In this document: piece by piece, positions 18,234-28,122 of the stretch
Numbering within the stretch: the first letter of the stretch is position 1
Layout of the letters: the number at the start of each line of letters is the position of its first letter
Source: Scleromatobacter sp964418745
Lineage (GTDB): Bacteria > Pseudomonadota > Gammaproteobacteria > Burkholderiales > Burkholderiaceae_C
NCBI GenBank assembly: GCA_964418745.1
Contig: CAYQMX010000001.1
Location: 1 to 64,000 of the forward strand
Length of the DNA stretch: 64,000 bases
Direction of reading: 5' to 3'
The notes under the pieces: generated by a model
What the model saw: the letters and a program-made list of their open reading frames with translations, nothing else
Told to the model about the DNA's origin: nothing
Databases searched by the model: none
Translations under genes and position numbers: made by a program

Positions 18234-21200
18234 TCATGCCTCGGCGGCGATTGCCGCGGGGGGGTGCGGCGTGGCTGGAACCACGCCGCTGTGCATCTCG
18301 AGCGTTCCCACGGACTCCGGCACCGCCTGTGTCGAACGCTGGCCCAGCGTGTGGGCCGCGAGCGCTGCACGGCCGGCGCGCCGCGCTTGGCGAGCAGCCA
18401 TGCGCTGGGCGTACCAGCGGTGCGCTCGATCCAGGTAGAGGTAGACCACCGGCGTCGTGAACAGCGTCAGCGCCTGCGACAGCACCAGCCCGCCGACCAT
18501 CGCGTAGCCCAGCGGGCGCCGCAGTTCCGAGCCGGCGCCGTGGCCCAGCATCAGCGGCAGGCCGCCGAGCAGCGCGCACAGGGTCGTCATCATGATCGGC
18601 CGGAACCGCAGCAGGCAGGCCTGGCGGATGGCCTCCTGCGGCGACAGGCCGTCGTCGCGTTCGGCCGTGAGCGCGAAGTCCACCATCATGATGCCGTTCT
18701 TCTTGACGATGCCGATCAGCAGGATGATGCCGATCAGCGCGATCACCCCGAGGTCGTAGCCGCCGGCCATCAGGATCAGCAGCGCGCCCACGCCCGCCGA
18801 CGGCAGCGTCGACAGGATGGTCAGTGGGTGGATGGCGCTCTCGTAGAGCAGGCCCAGCACGATGTAGACAGCCACCAGCGCGGCGGCGATGAGCCACGGC
18901 TGCGAGGCCAGCGAGTCACGGAAGGCCTGCGCCGACCCCTGGAAGGCGCCAGAGAGCGTCTGCGGCGCGCCCAACTGCGCCATCGCCTGGTCGACCGCCG
19001 CCACCGCCTGTCCGAGCGCCACGCCCGGCGCCAGGTTGAACGACAGCGTCACCGCCGGGTACTGGCCCTGGTGGTTGATCGAAAGGTAGGCGGCCCGGCT
19101 GGTGTCCACCGACACGAAGGTCGACAGCGGCACCTGCTGGCCGGTCAGCGGCGAGTTGATGAAGATCTTGCCGAGCAGCGCCGGGTCGGACTGCAGCCGC
19201 GGCGTGACCTCCAGCACCACGTGGTAGCTGTTGACCTGCGTGAAGTACTGCGCCACCTGGCGCTGGCCGACGGCATCGTAGAGCGTCGAGTCGATCGTCG
19301 CGGGCGTGATGCCGAAGCTGGCCGCGCGGTCGCGGTCGATGGTGACCACCGCGGCGGCGGCGTTGCTCTGCTGGTCCGAGGCGACGTCGGCGAGCTCGGG
19401 CATGTCCTTGAAGCGCGCGAGCAGCTTCGGCGCCCAGGTGTCGAGCTCGTCGATGTCCGAATCGGTGAGCGTGTACTGGTACTGGGTGCGCGCGCTGCGG
19501 CCGCCGATGCGCACGTCCTGCGCGGCCTGCAGGAACAGGCTCGCGCCTTCGACCGCCGCCAGTTTCGGGCGCAGGCGGGCGATGACCTCGTCGGCGCTGG
19601 CCTTGCGGCCATCTTCCTTGTCCTTGAGGGCCAGGTTGAACGAACCGGTGTTGGCGCCGCCGGTGCCGGTGCTGGCGTTGAAGCCCGCGATGTCCGGATC
19701 CTGCCGCACGACGTCGGCCAGCTTGAGCATGCGCGCCACGGTGGCGGGGTACGAGGCGTCCTGCGAGGTTTCCGCGAAGCCCGAGATGTAGCCGGTGTCC
19801 TGCTGCGGGAAGAAGCCCTTGGGCACCACGACGAACAGCACCCCGGTGACCGCGGCCGTGGCGAGGAACACGCACAGGGTGGCGAACTGGTGGCGCAGGA
19901 CGACGTCCAGGCCGCGCCGGTACGCGTCCAGCAGGCGGTCGAAGCCGCGCTCGAAGGCCTGGTGCAGTCGGCCGTGCGCGGCCGCGTGCTCGTTGCGAAG
20001 GAAGCGCGCGCACAACATCGGTGTCAGGGTCAGCGAGACGACCACCGAGACGACGATGGCCAGCGTGACCGTCACCGCGAACTCGCGGAACAGCCGGCCG
20101 ACGATGCCACCCATCAGCAGCAGCGGGATGAAGACGGCCACCAGCGAGATCGAGATCGACAGGATGGTGAAGCCGATCTCGCCCGCGCCCTTGTAGGCGG
20201 CCTCCATCGGTGTCATGCCCTGCTCGACGTGGCGGTAGATGTTCTCCAGCATCACGATGGCGTCGTCGACGACGAAGCCCACCGCGATGGTCAGCGCCAT
20301 CAGCGACAGGTTGTCCAGGCTGTAGCCCACCAGGTACATCACCGCGGAGGTGCCGGCGAGCGCCAGTGGCACCGTCACGCTGGGGATCAGCGTGGCCGCG
20401 AGGTTGCGCAGGAACAGGAAGATCACGCCGACCACCAGCGCGATGGTCAGCGCGAGCGTGAACTCGACCTCGTGCACGGAGCCGCGGATGGTCTGAGTGG
20501 CGTCGCGCACCACGTTGACCGAGATCGACGGCGGCAGCGCCGCGCGCAGCCGCGGCAGGGCGGCCTTGATCTGGTCCACGGTCTGGATCACGTTGGCGCC
20601 CGGCTGCTTGGTCACCAGCAGCACCACCGCGCGGCCGTCGTGGACCGCCGACTTGAACGCCGGCGAGGCACCGCCGCCGCTGTAGGCCCAGGCCGCGACC
20701 TTGGTGTTCTCGGGGCCGTCGACCGCGATGCCGACGTCGCGCACCCGGATCGGCGCGCCGTTGCGCCAGGCCAGCACGACGTCGTTCCAGGGCCTGGCGC
20801 GCAGCAACTGGTCGTTGGTGTAGAGGGTGAAGCTCTGGGTGGGGCTGTCGATGGAGCCCTTGGGCTGGTTGACCGACATGGCGCCGAGCACGCTGCGGAT
20901 GTCCTCCAGGCCCAGGCCCAGGGCGGCCACGCGGGTCGGGTCCACCTGCACTCGGATGGCCGGCTTCTGCTGGCCGCTGACGTTGACCAGGCCGACCCCG
21001 GAGATCTGCGAGATCTGCTGGGCGAGGATGTTCTCGGCGTAGTCGTCGACCTCGGTCAGCGGCAGGGTGTCCGACTGCGTCGCGACGATGAGGATGGGCG
21101 AGTCGGCCGGGTTGATCTTGCGCAGCGTGGGCGGGCCGGGCAGGCTGGTCGGCAGTTGGCCGCCGGCGGCGGTGATCGCCGCCTGCACGTCCTGCGCCGC

Positions 21201-21509
21201 GGCGTCGATGCTGCGATCGAGGTCAAACTGCAGGGTGACCTGCGTCGAGCCGCTGCTGTTGACGGAGGTCATCTGCGACAGCCCGGCGATCAGCGAGAAC
21301 TGGCGCTCCAGCGGCTGGGCCACGTTGGAGGCCATGGTCTCGGGGCTGGCGCCGGGCAGGGCGGCCGACACCTGGATCGTCGGGAAGTCCACCTGCGGCA
21401 GCGGCGCCACCGGCAGCAGCGGAAACGCCGCGACGCCCACCAGCAGCATCGCCAGCGAGAGCAGCGTCGTGCCGATGGGGCGGCGGATGAACGCCGCGGA
21501 GACGTTCAC
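18234..21509 (-). CDS. RND multidrug efflux permease, MdtB/MdtC-like
   Basis: This 1091-residue inner-membrane proton antiporter of the HAE1 RND family has the usual twelve-helix layout with two large periplasmic loops. It begins F-I-R-R-P-I-G-T-T-L. The proton-relay pair is present in G-F-V-V-D-D-A-I-V-M-L-E-N-I (TM4), and G-I-V-K-K-N-G-I-M-M-V-D-F-A (TM10-11) is conserved. The C-terminal tail is about 50 residues longer than usual. The GTG start at 21509 overlaps the stop of the preceding arylsulfotransferase-like gene (GTGA). There is no membrane-fusion protein or TolC-like gene next to it, which is unusual because these pumps are normally encoded with their adaptor. Confidence 0.93.
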   Translation of the reverse strand: MNVSAAFIRRPIGTTLLSLAMLLVGVAAFPLLPVAPLPQVDFPTIQVSAALPGASPETMASNVAQPLERQFSLIAGLSQMTSVNSSGSTQVTLQFDLDRSIDAAAQDVQAAITAAGGQLPTSLPGPPTLRKINPADSPILIVATQSDTLPLTEVDDYAENILAQQISQISGVGLVNVSGQQKPAIRVQVDPTRVAALGLGLEDIRSVLGAMSVNQPKGSIDSPTQSFTLYTNDQLLRARPWNDVVLAWRNGAPIRVRDVGIAVDGPENTKVAAWAYSGGGASPAFKSAVHDGRAVVLLVTKQPGANVIQTVDQIKAALPRLRAALPPSISVNVVRDATQTIRGSVHEVEFTLALTIALVVGVIFLFLRNLAATLIPSVTVPLALAGTSAVMYLVGYSLDNLSLMALTIAVGFVVDDAIVMLENIYRHVEQGMTPMEAAYKGAGEIGFTILSISISLVAVFIPLLLMGGIVGRLFREFAVTVTLAIVVSVVVSLTLTPMLCARFLRNEHAAAHGRLHQAFERGFDRLLDAYRRGLDVVLRHQFATLCVFLATAAVTGVLFVVVPKGFFPQQDTGYISGFAETSQDASYPATVARMLKLADVVRQDPDIAGFNASTGTGGANTGSFNLALKDKEDGRKASADEVIARLRPKLAAVEGASLFLQAAQDVRIGGRSARTQYQYTLTDSDIDELDTWAPKLLARFKDMPELADVASDQQSNAAAAVVTIDRDRAASFGITPATIDSTLYDAVGQRQVAQYFTQVNSYHVVLEVTPRLQSDPALLGKIFINSPLTGQQVPLSTFVSVDTSRAAYLSINHQGQYPAVTLSFNLAPGVALGQAVAAVDQAMAQLGAPQTLSGAFQGSAQAFRDSLASQPWLIAAALVAVYIVLGLLYESAIHPLTILSTLPSAGVGALLILMAGGYDLGVIALIGIILLIGIVKKNGIMMVDFALTAERDDGLSPQEAIRQACLLRFRPIMMTTLCALLGGLPLMLGHGAGSELRRPLGYAMVGGLVLSQALTLFTTPVVYLYLDRAHRWYAQRMAARQARRAGRAALAAHTLGQRSTQAVPESVGTLEMHSGVVPATPHPPAAIAAEA

Positions 21510-22885
21510 CGGGCCGGTCCGCCGGCGGGCGCCGGTGCCCGCGCGGTCTCCGCGTGCGGCGTGCCTTCGGGCACCCAGTCCAGCGGCACTGGCTGCGCGC
21601 GGTACAGCTGGTGGTTGCGGGTGGGCTTGCCGCTGACCGCATCCTTGCCGACGCGCGGATACGCGTTCACGTATTCCCACACGATGTCGCCGTCGTGCGT
21701 GACCTGGAACAGGCGGCCGCTCTGGCCTTCGTCGATGAACGTGTTGCCGTTGGGCAGCCGCCGCGCCGCGCTGATGTGCGTGCTGCGAAAGCCCCACGAC
21801 GGCTGGCCCGAATCCTCGGCGGTGTACTGCCAGACCACCTGGCGGCTCACCGGGTCGATCTCGAGCACGCGCGATCCACCGGTGGTGGGCAGTTCGACCG
21901 CCGGGTAGCCGGCCTCGCCCTGGTTGTCGAACACCAGCAGGTTGCCGGCGCCGGGCAGGCCCGCGGGAATGATCTGGGCGTCGTGCTGGCCGCTGATCTG
22001 GTCGACCGGGCGCGGCACGCGCCGGCCCGCCGCGCCGCGCGGGATGGCCGGGTAGTTCGGCCCCAGCGTCCACACCACGTGGCCGCTGCTTCGTTCGACG
22101 ATGGCGATGACGTTGGCGTTGCGCGAGCAGAAGATCAGGTTGTCCGGCGCGAAGCGGGTGTCGCCGGCGTCGAACCAGCGGTTCGGGCCGACCGGCTTGA
22201 GGTTGTTGACGTGCAGGAAGTCGGCGTTGTCGGAACCGCGGACCAGGGCCAGCTGCGCCGGTGTGAAGCCGAGCTCGTCGAGGTGCTCGGAGGCCGTCCA
22301 GCGCCAGGCGATGGTGCCCGCGGCGTCGACCTCGTAGAACACGTCGTCGAGCACCTCGGGCTGGCGAAAGCCCGCCACCGCGTGGCGCAGGTTGGCCAGC
22401 ACCAGGGTGTGGCCGTTCGGCAGCCGCGCCCAGTCGTGATGCTGCTGCGCCAGGCCGCCCGGGGCCTGGGCGCCGAAGGTCCAGCGTACCTGGCCGGCCC
22501 AGTCGAGCTCGGCGATGGTCTTCGAGATCTGCGGGCCGACCCGCCCGGGCACCAGGTCGACGCCGCGGCCCGAGGCGTTCTCCAGCGTGACGAGCACGTG
22601 GCCGCGCTCGCCGCCCACCAGCGCCGGCGCGATCAGCGTGCTGGCGAAGCCGCCCACGTCGTGCCAGGTGTGCACCGTGCGGCCGTCGAGGTCGATCAGG
22701 CGCGCCGTCTCGTCGCCGCCGGTGAACAGCACGTACGACGGCCACGCGCGCGCGGGGTCGAGCCGGGTGGTGCCTTCGGGAAAGACGCTGGGGCCGGCGG
22801 ACGCCGCAGCCGCCCAGGCGAGGCCGGCGCAGGCGGCCAGCCGGGGCAGGCGCCCGCGGCGCCGGGTACGGGAGGAAGAGGACAT
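21506..22885 (-). CDS. Arylsulfotransferase-like (ASST) exported beta-propeller protein
   Basis: This 459-residue protein has a basic N-terminus, a signal peptide (cleavage near residue 30, A-S-A-G) and repeated propeller blades: D-L-D-G-R-T-V-H-T-W-H-D, then Q-Q-H-H-D-W-A-R-L-P-N-G-H and E-I-D-P-V-S-R-Q-V-V-W-Q-Y. This matches the aryl-sulfate sulfotransferase family, which moves sulfuryl groups between phenols in the periplasm. The H-H-D-W and T-H-I-S-A-A-R-R-L-P-N-G-N motifs carry candidate catalytic His and Arg residues. No DsbL/DsbI partner is adjacent. Translation is coupled to the downstream RND pump. Detoxification of a phenolic compound followed by efflux is a plausible inference. 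Confidence 0.8.
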   Translation of the reverse strand: MSSSSRTRRRGRLPRLAACAGLAWAAAASAGPSVFPEGTTRLDPARAWPSYVLFTGGDETARLIDLDGRTVHTWHDVGGFASTLIAPALVGGERGHVLVTLENASGRGVDLVPGRVGPQISKTIAELDWAGQVRWTFGAQAPGGLAQQHHDWARLPNGHTLVLANLRHAVAGFRQPEVLDDVFYEVDAAGTIAWRWTASEHLDELGFTPAQLALVRGSDNADFLHVNNLKPVGPNRWFDAGDTRFAPDNLIFCSRNANVIAIVERSSGHVVWTLGPNYPAIPRGAAGRRVPRPVDQISGQHDAQIIPAGLPGAGNLLVFDNQGEAGYPAVELPTTGGSRVLEIDPVSRQVVWQYTAEDSGQPSWGFRSTHISAARRLPNGNTFIDEGQSGRLFQVTHDGDIVWEYVNAYPRVGKDAVSGKPTRNHQLYRAQPVPLDWVPEGTPHAETARAPAPAGGPAR

Positions 22886-22917
22886 CGGTGGCGATCCTTC
22901 GAGCAGCGTGCGCAAGG

Positions 22918-23442
22918 TCAGTACAGCCGGCTGCGGACCTTGTCCAGGCCGGCGACGGCGCAGGCCTCGTCCTTGTCGCTGCCGCGCGCGCCGCCGACGC
23001 CGATGGCGCCGATCAGGGTGCCGCCGACGCTCACGGGGATCGCCCCGGCGCGCGCCAGCCAGGTCGGATTGGCGGCCAGGCGCGCCGCGACGGCGGTGTC
23101 GGCCTTGGCCTTTTCGGCCACCTGGCCGCTCGGGATCTCGAAGGCCAGCGCGGCCTTGGCCTTGAGCGCGCTGTTCTGCACGCCGCGGTTGGCGGCGCCG
23201 TCGGCGGCCAGCACCAGGCGCACTTCGCCGGCGGAGTCGAGCACGCTCACGCCCACCTTCTGGTCCAGGGCCTTGCAGGTCTCGAGCGCCACCTTGGCGG
23301 CCTCGAGGGCGAGCTCCAGCGGCACGCCGCGGGCCGGCGGCGGCGGCGGGGCCTGCGGCGCGCTGGCGGCGGGGGCCTGGGCGTTGGCGAGGCCGGCGGC
23401 GAGCGTGGCGGCGAGGGCGAGGACGGCGAATGCTGGTTTCAT
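22918..23442 (-). CDS. Exported GlcG/HbpS-family (DUF336) heme-binding-like protein
   Basis: This 174-residue protein has a signal peptide (residues 1-21), a short Pro/Ala linker, then a GlcG/HbpS domain. Typical pieces are V-S-V-L-D-S-A-G near residue 70, A-x-x-K-A-x-x-A-L near 97, then P-V-S-V-G-G-T-L-I-G-A-I-G-V-G-G and D-E-A-C-A at the end. Some family members bind heme or act as redox sensors; others have no known role. It is 32 bp upstream of the arylsulfotransferase-like gene, and the three genes read together leftward. A start three codons upstream (23451) is possible. Confidence 0.8.
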   Translation of the reverse strand: MKPAFAVLALAATLAAGLANAQAPAASAPQAPPPPPARGVPLELALEAAKVALETCKALDQKVGVSVLDSAGEVRLVLAADGAANRGVQNSALKAKAALAFEIPSGQVAEKAKADTAVAARLAANPTWLARAGAIPVSVGGTLIGAIGVGGARGSDKDEACAVAGLDKVRSRLY

Positions 23443-23747
23443 GGTGGGCATCGGGTTCGGCAGGAAAGGGCGCGGCCCGCGGGCCGCCGGAGAAGGCAAC
23501 GACGCCTGCCAATGCAATCTCTGCGCCACGGTGGCGCGCGGGCGCGTTCGCCTCGTGGCGGGCCGGTGGGCGACCTGCCGGACGCGGGCGCCGCTGTTCG
23601 ATGCGCAGCACAGTTGTTGATACGCGGCCAGTGCCCATGCGCGTCCGGTGCACACGCAAACGGAAAACCTTATGCTCAAAGGTTGCTTTGCCTGGGCGGG
23701 TACCGGGCCTAAGCTGGCGGCCACACAACTCCATCGCCATCGCCCCC

Positions 23748-24575
23748 ATGCGCCTGAACCTTCGCACCGCCCTTGCCGCCGCCATCGCCGCCGTCGCCCT
23801 TGTGGGCGCGGCCCACGCCGACCAGCTCGACGACATCAAGAAGAAAGGCGTGATCGTCTTCGGCGTACTGGGCACGGACGAGCCCAACAGCTTCGTCGAC
23901 CCGAAGACGCGCGACATCGTCGGCTACGAAGTGGACATCGCCAAGGCGATCGCGCAGAAGATCGGCGTCAAGGCCGAGTTCAAGCAGCTGGCCGTCGCCG
24001 CCCGCATCCCCGAGCTGCAGCAGGGCCGCGTCGACGTACTGGCCGCCTCGCTCACCCACAACAAGGAGCGCGAGTCGCAGATCGACTTCTCGCTGACCAC
24101 CTTCGTCACCGGCCAGAAGGTGCTGGTCAAGACCAGCAGCGGCATCGCCGACATCGCCCAGCTGGCCGGCAAGAAGGTGCTCACCGTCAAGGGCGGCACG
24201 CAGGAGCCCAACATCCGCAAGGCGGTGCCCAGCGTCGATGTGGTCACCTTCGAGACCACGCAGCAGGCCTTCCTCGCGCTGCAGCAGGGCAAGGGCGTGG
24301 GCTACGTCAACGACGAGGCCTCGCTGGTCAACGACTACGCCAAGCTCGGCGCGGCCAAGAAGGACTACGCGATCCTGCCCACCAGCATCAGCGTCGAGCC
24401 GCTGGCTCTCGGCATCCGCAAGAACGAGCCGGCGCTCAAGGGCGTGATCGACGGCACGCTGCGCGGCCTGGAGTCCTCCGGCGAAGCCGACAAGCTGTTC
24501 CTGAAGTGGTACGGCCCGACGACCAAGCTGCAGTTCGACAAGCGCACGTTCAAGATCGACAGCGACAAGATCTGA
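23748..24575 (+). CDS. Polar/cationic amino-acid ABC transporter, substrate-binding protein
   Basis: This 275-residue periplasmic binding protein of the SBP_bac_3 family is likely for a polar amino acid. The signal peptide covers residues 1 to about 24 (A-A-H-A-D). The family signatures are G-Y-E-V-D-I-A-K-A-I-A near residue 62, then L-T-H-N-K-E-R-E and D-F-S; lobe 2 has V-K-G-G-T-Q-E-P-N. It heads a four-gene importer operon, with two permeases and an ATPase downstream, and is divergent from the GlcG/HbpS gene. The exact amino acid cannot be assigned. Confidence 0.92.
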   Translation: MRLNLRTALAAAIAAVALVGAAHADQLDDIKKKGVIVFGVLGTDEPNSFVDPKTRDIVGYEVDIAKAIAQKIGVKAEFKQLAVAARIPELQQGRVDVLAASLTHNKERESQIDFSLTTFVTGQKVLVKTSSGIADIAQLAGKKVLTVKGGTQEPNIRKAVPSVDVVTFETTQQAFLALQQGKGVGYVNDEASLVNDYAKLGAAKKDYAILPTSISVEPLALGIRKNEPALKGVIDGTLRGLESSGEADKLFLKWYGPTTKLQFDKRTFKIDSDKI

Positions 24576-24648
24576 TTCCCGGCGGCGCGTGCCGCCTGCG
24601 CGTCCCGACCCGGCTCGCCGGGCGGGCGCGCGTGCCTGTCCGGACTTC

Positions 24649-25344
24649 ATGCCTCATTTCGACCTCGCGCTCGTCCTCCACGGCCAATACCACGACTGGC
24701 TGCTGGCGGGCCTGCGCACCTCGCTCGCGCTGGCCGGGACCACCTTCGTGCTGGCGCTGCCGCTGGCCATCGTCGTGGCGCTGCTTCGCCTGGCACCCAA
24801 CGCGGCATTGCGCGCGCTGGGCGTCGCCTACGTCGAGGGCATCCGCAACGTGCCGCTGCTGGCGCACCTGCTGTTCTGGTACTTCGGCGCGCCCGAGCTG
24901 CTGCCCGACGGGCTCAAGGAGCGGCTGTACGCGGGCAACGTCGAATTCATCGCCGCGGTGGTCGCGCTGACCCTGTACACGGCGGCCTACATGGCCGAGG
25001 ACATCCGCAGCGGCATCCGCGCCATTCCCGTCGTGCAGCTGGAGGCCGGCCGCGCGCTGGGTTTCGGCTTCCTGGGCACGATGCGACTGATCATCCTGCC
25101 GCAGGCGCTGCGCATCACGGTGCCGCCGCTGATCTCGCAGACGCTCAACCTGTGGAAGGACACCAGCATCGCCACGGTGATCGGCGTGGCCGAGATGATG
25201 TACCAGGCCGCCCGCGTGGAGACCGCGAGCTTCCGCAGCGCGGAGTCGTTCGCCTTCGCGACGGCCGCCTACCTGGGCGTCTCGCTGCTGATCACCGGGC
25301 TGGGCGCCTGGTACCACCGCCGCTGGCCGGTGCGCACCGCATGA
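24649..25344 (+). CDS. Amino-acid ABC transporter permease (first)
   Basis: This 231-residue inner-membrane permease of the HisM/GltJ type has about five transmembrane helices. The EAA loop that contacts the ATPase is E-A-G-R-A-L-G-F-G with L-P-Q-A-L-R-I-T. The N-terminal G-L-R-T-S-L-A-L-A matches the family. The ATG at 24649 gives the normal length; upstream in-frame starts would add Arg-rich sequence. It is followed by the second permease with an ATGA overlap. Confidence 0.92.
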   Translation: MPHFDLALVLHGQYHDWLLAGLRTSLALAGTTFVLALPLAIVVALLRLAPNAALRALGVAYVEGIRNVPLLAHLLFWYFGAPELLPDGLKERLYAGNVEFIAAVVALTLYTAAYMAEDIRSGIRAIPVVQLEAGRALGFGFLGTMRLIILPQALRITVPPLISQTLNLWKDTSIATVIGVAEMMYQAARVETASFRSAESFAFATAAYLGVSLLITGLGAWYHRRWPVRTA

Positions 25345-26071
25345 TCGACATCATCCAGACCTACTGGCTGTACTTCCTGGTCGGCCAGTACCCGAACGGG
25401 CCGCTGGGCGGGCTCGCGCTGACGGTGCTGCTGGCGGCGCTGGCGCTCGTGCTCGCGCTGCCTGGCGGCATCGCGCTGGGACTGGCGCGCGTGAGCCCGT
25501 ACCGGGCACTGCGCTGGCCGGTCACCGGCCTCGTCTACGTGGTGCGCGGCGTGCCCCTGCTGATGGTCATCTTCTGGGCCTATTTCTTCCTGCCCAGCGT
25601 CACCGGGCACAAGACCGAGCAGTTCGGCACGATGCTGGTGGCGCTGGTGGTGTTCGATGCCGTGTACCTGGCCGAGATCGTGCGGGCCGGCATCGTCGGC
25701 GTGGCGCGCGGCCAGTTCGAGAGCGCCCGCGCGCTGGGCCTGGGCTGGTGGCGCGCCATGCGCTGGGTGGTGCTGCCGCAGGCGCTGCGCAGCATGCTGC
25801 CGTCGCTGGTCAACCAGTTCGTCTCCACCATCAAGGAGACCTCGCTGGGCTACATCATCGGGCTGACCGAGGTGTCGTTCATCGCCGCGCAGATCAACAC
25901 CCAGGTCTTCACCCACGCGACGCAGGTCTACCTGCTGCTGGGCCTGACCTACTTCGTGCTGTGCTTCAGCCTGTCGCGCTTCGCCTTCGTGCTGGAGCGG
26001 CGCCTGAAGCGGCGCGGCGCCAGCGTGCCCCGCGTCAGCCCGTCCACCGACCCTGCCCTGAATCCCACCGC

Positions 26072-26075
<4 letters not shown>
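25341..26075 (+). CDS. Amino-acid ABC transporter permease (second)
   Basis: This 244-residue permease (GltK/HisQ type) forms a heterodimer with the preceding permease. The EAA loop is S-A-R-A-L-G-L-G-W-W with L-P-Q-A-L-R-S-M-L, and the family R-G-V-P-L-L-M motif lies near residue 70. It overlaps the upstream gene (ATGA) and the ATPase (ATGA), so the three proteins should be made in fixed ratio. The last 20 residues are a Pro/Ser-rich cytoplasmic tail. Confidence 0.93.
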
Positions 26076-26815
<740 letters not shown>

Positions 26816-26990
26816 GCGGGCGCGCCAGGACGCTGCGGCATCAACTCGTGGGCACTCGAGCGGTGCCCGTTCGCGGCAGGCGCCAGCCGGCCGCCCGGGT
26901 CGCCGTCGCTGCCTGCAACGCCTGCCCGCCGCTCTGCCATGAGTGTCGCCAACCTGCTGGCGCTGCCGCGCCCCGGCGCGGCGCGACCGG

Positions 26991-27247
26991 AGAGGATGCG
27001 CGCTGGCAATGGCCTTCCGGGAGCCGTTGACTGCGCTCAACCCAGCGCTGAGCGTCGGTCGCCATGTCGCGGAAGTGTTCGCGATCCACGGCACGGCAGC
27101 CGCCACGAGGCGCGCGCCGAGGCCCTGACGCCGCTGCAACACGTGCGCATCGCCGAGCCCGAGCGCCGCTGCGATGAGTACCCCCAGCAGCCAAGCGGCG
27201 GCATGAAGCAGCGCCTGATCGACTTTCTCCTCATAGACCGACCCTGC
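26991..27247 (+). pseudogene. Relic of an OppD/DppD-type peptide ABC ATPase
   Basis: One frame (26991-27113) encodes R-G-C-A-L-A-M-A-F-R-E-P-L-T-A-L-N-P followed by S-V-G-R-H-V-A-E-V-F. This resembles the Q-loop region of OppD/DppD proteins (family form M-I-F-Q-E-P-M-T-S-L-N-P). The next frame (27107-27247) continues with A-R-A-E-A-L, then I-A-E-P-E-R-R, Y-P-Q-Q-P-S-G-G-M-K-Q-R and L-L-I-D-R-P. That is the signature region, with S-G-G-M-K-Q-R in place of S-G-G-M-R-Q-R. Walker A, the end of Walker B and the C-terminal oligopeptide domain are missing, and a frameshift lies near 27110. It is a dead fragment. Confidence 0.75.
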
Positions 27248-27484
27248 GTTCAGCCGTGTATTTTTGCCGCGAGATCGGAACGCCACAGGCGGCCATGCGC
27301 AAGGCTCGACAGGAAGGGGCCGTCGTCGAATGACGCCGACTCATCGCTCGGATGTCTATCTGGTACCTCGTCCAGTTGCCGAGGACTGCAACGAATCGAC
27401 AGCGGGCGAATGCCTTTGAATCTCTGATGTCAGCTCACCGCTACCAACCTGTCGTCCGTGGGCCGTCGAACATCGCTTCAGCTG

Positions 27485-27734
27485 CTCGACGGTACGAGCG
27501 TCGGCTTAAGGGCGCTCAGACCGGCGCACCCGATGTCGGGTATGGGGGGAAGCGGCCGTCCGCCGCTCGACAGCGGGAACATCAGCTTTCGGGTGACCAA
27601 ACCGTCGAAGCCGATGACGGCTTCGGGTGGAAGCAGCCGCCCGCTACTCGACAGAACGAGCGTCCGCTCACGGTCGCTCGATCCGGCCGCGCCGATGGCA
27701 GCTTCGGTTTGGCCGGGGGCCAATCCGCTTTGAC
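27485..27734. repeat. Degenerate tandem repeat with 81-bp period (about three units)
   Basis: The hexamer CTCGAC recurs at 27485, 27566 and 27647, exactly 81 bp apart, and a degenerate copy ends at 27734. Between them the units share scattered blocks such as a GGAAGC-GCCG-CCGC segment just before CTCGAC and a GCCGATG segment about 30 bases earlier. Units are clearly related but diverged. Partial similarity (TCGACAGCGGGC) near 27395 and sequence beyond 27734 suggest worn flanking units. The 81-bp period keeps one frame open, but the predicted peptide resembles nothing known. It looks like a noncoding repeat family, possibly one dispersed in related genomes. Confidence 0.65.
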
Positions 27735-28030
27735 AGATCGGCCCACCATTCCCAAACGAAGGGGTCGCCCGCGCGGCTCGCTCGGCCATCCGTTTGCTTG
27801 GATCAGCCAGCGGTGATGACCGACAAGGGCGTTGGCGCGCCGAGACGCCGCACATCGCCTCGGCAAGCAGGACAACCGTTCGCAGAGAAGTGCCGGCTGT
27901 CGAGGCTCTCGATGGGCCGAGACGCGCCACGCCAACCCCAGAAACAGCGAATGTCTTCACCTCGCCCCGCCAACGCCGGCACGACTCGCCAGACCAGCAC
28001 CGAGCACCGAGCAACCAGAAGACAAGCCAT

Positions 28031-28066
28031 GAAAAAGCCCGCCGCGGCCAAGCCGGGGCGGGCTTT
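28031..28066 (-). terminator. Intrinsic terminator of the porin gene
   Basis: AAAGCCCGCC (28034-28043) pairs perfectly with GGCGGGCTTT (28057-28066). Read on the minus strand, the stem ends in five T residues. It lies about 57 bp past the porin stop. The symmetric arms could also stop transcription coming from the left. Confidence 0.85.
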
Positions 28067-28122
28067 CCTGCGAGTGGCTCGCAGGCATCGAACGCAGCCC
28101 GCCGAAGCGGGCCGCCGCGGGC

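Larger units (their letters stand above)
26816..28122. other. 1.3-kb decayed intergenic stretch
   Basis: No intact gene is supported between the importer operon and the porin. It contains a relic of a peptide-type ABC ATPase (26991-27247), a degenerate 81-bp tandem repeat (27485-27734) and a terminator for the porin (28031-28066), each listed separately. Base composition in 27250-27800 is lower in GC than in the flanking operons, consistent with loss of coding constraint. Open frames spanning the repeat are not convincing genes. Confidence 0.6.

Noticed and set aside
18126..21908. 1260-codon frame opposite the RND pump
   Set aside because: Low-complexity Arg/His/Gly/Gln translation; pump motifs on the other strand are complete.
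27352..27816. Possible 154-residue protein over the 81-bp repeat
   Set aside because: The frame stays open only because the period is divisible by three; no ribosome-binding site, no family match, and the neighbouring DNA is decayed.
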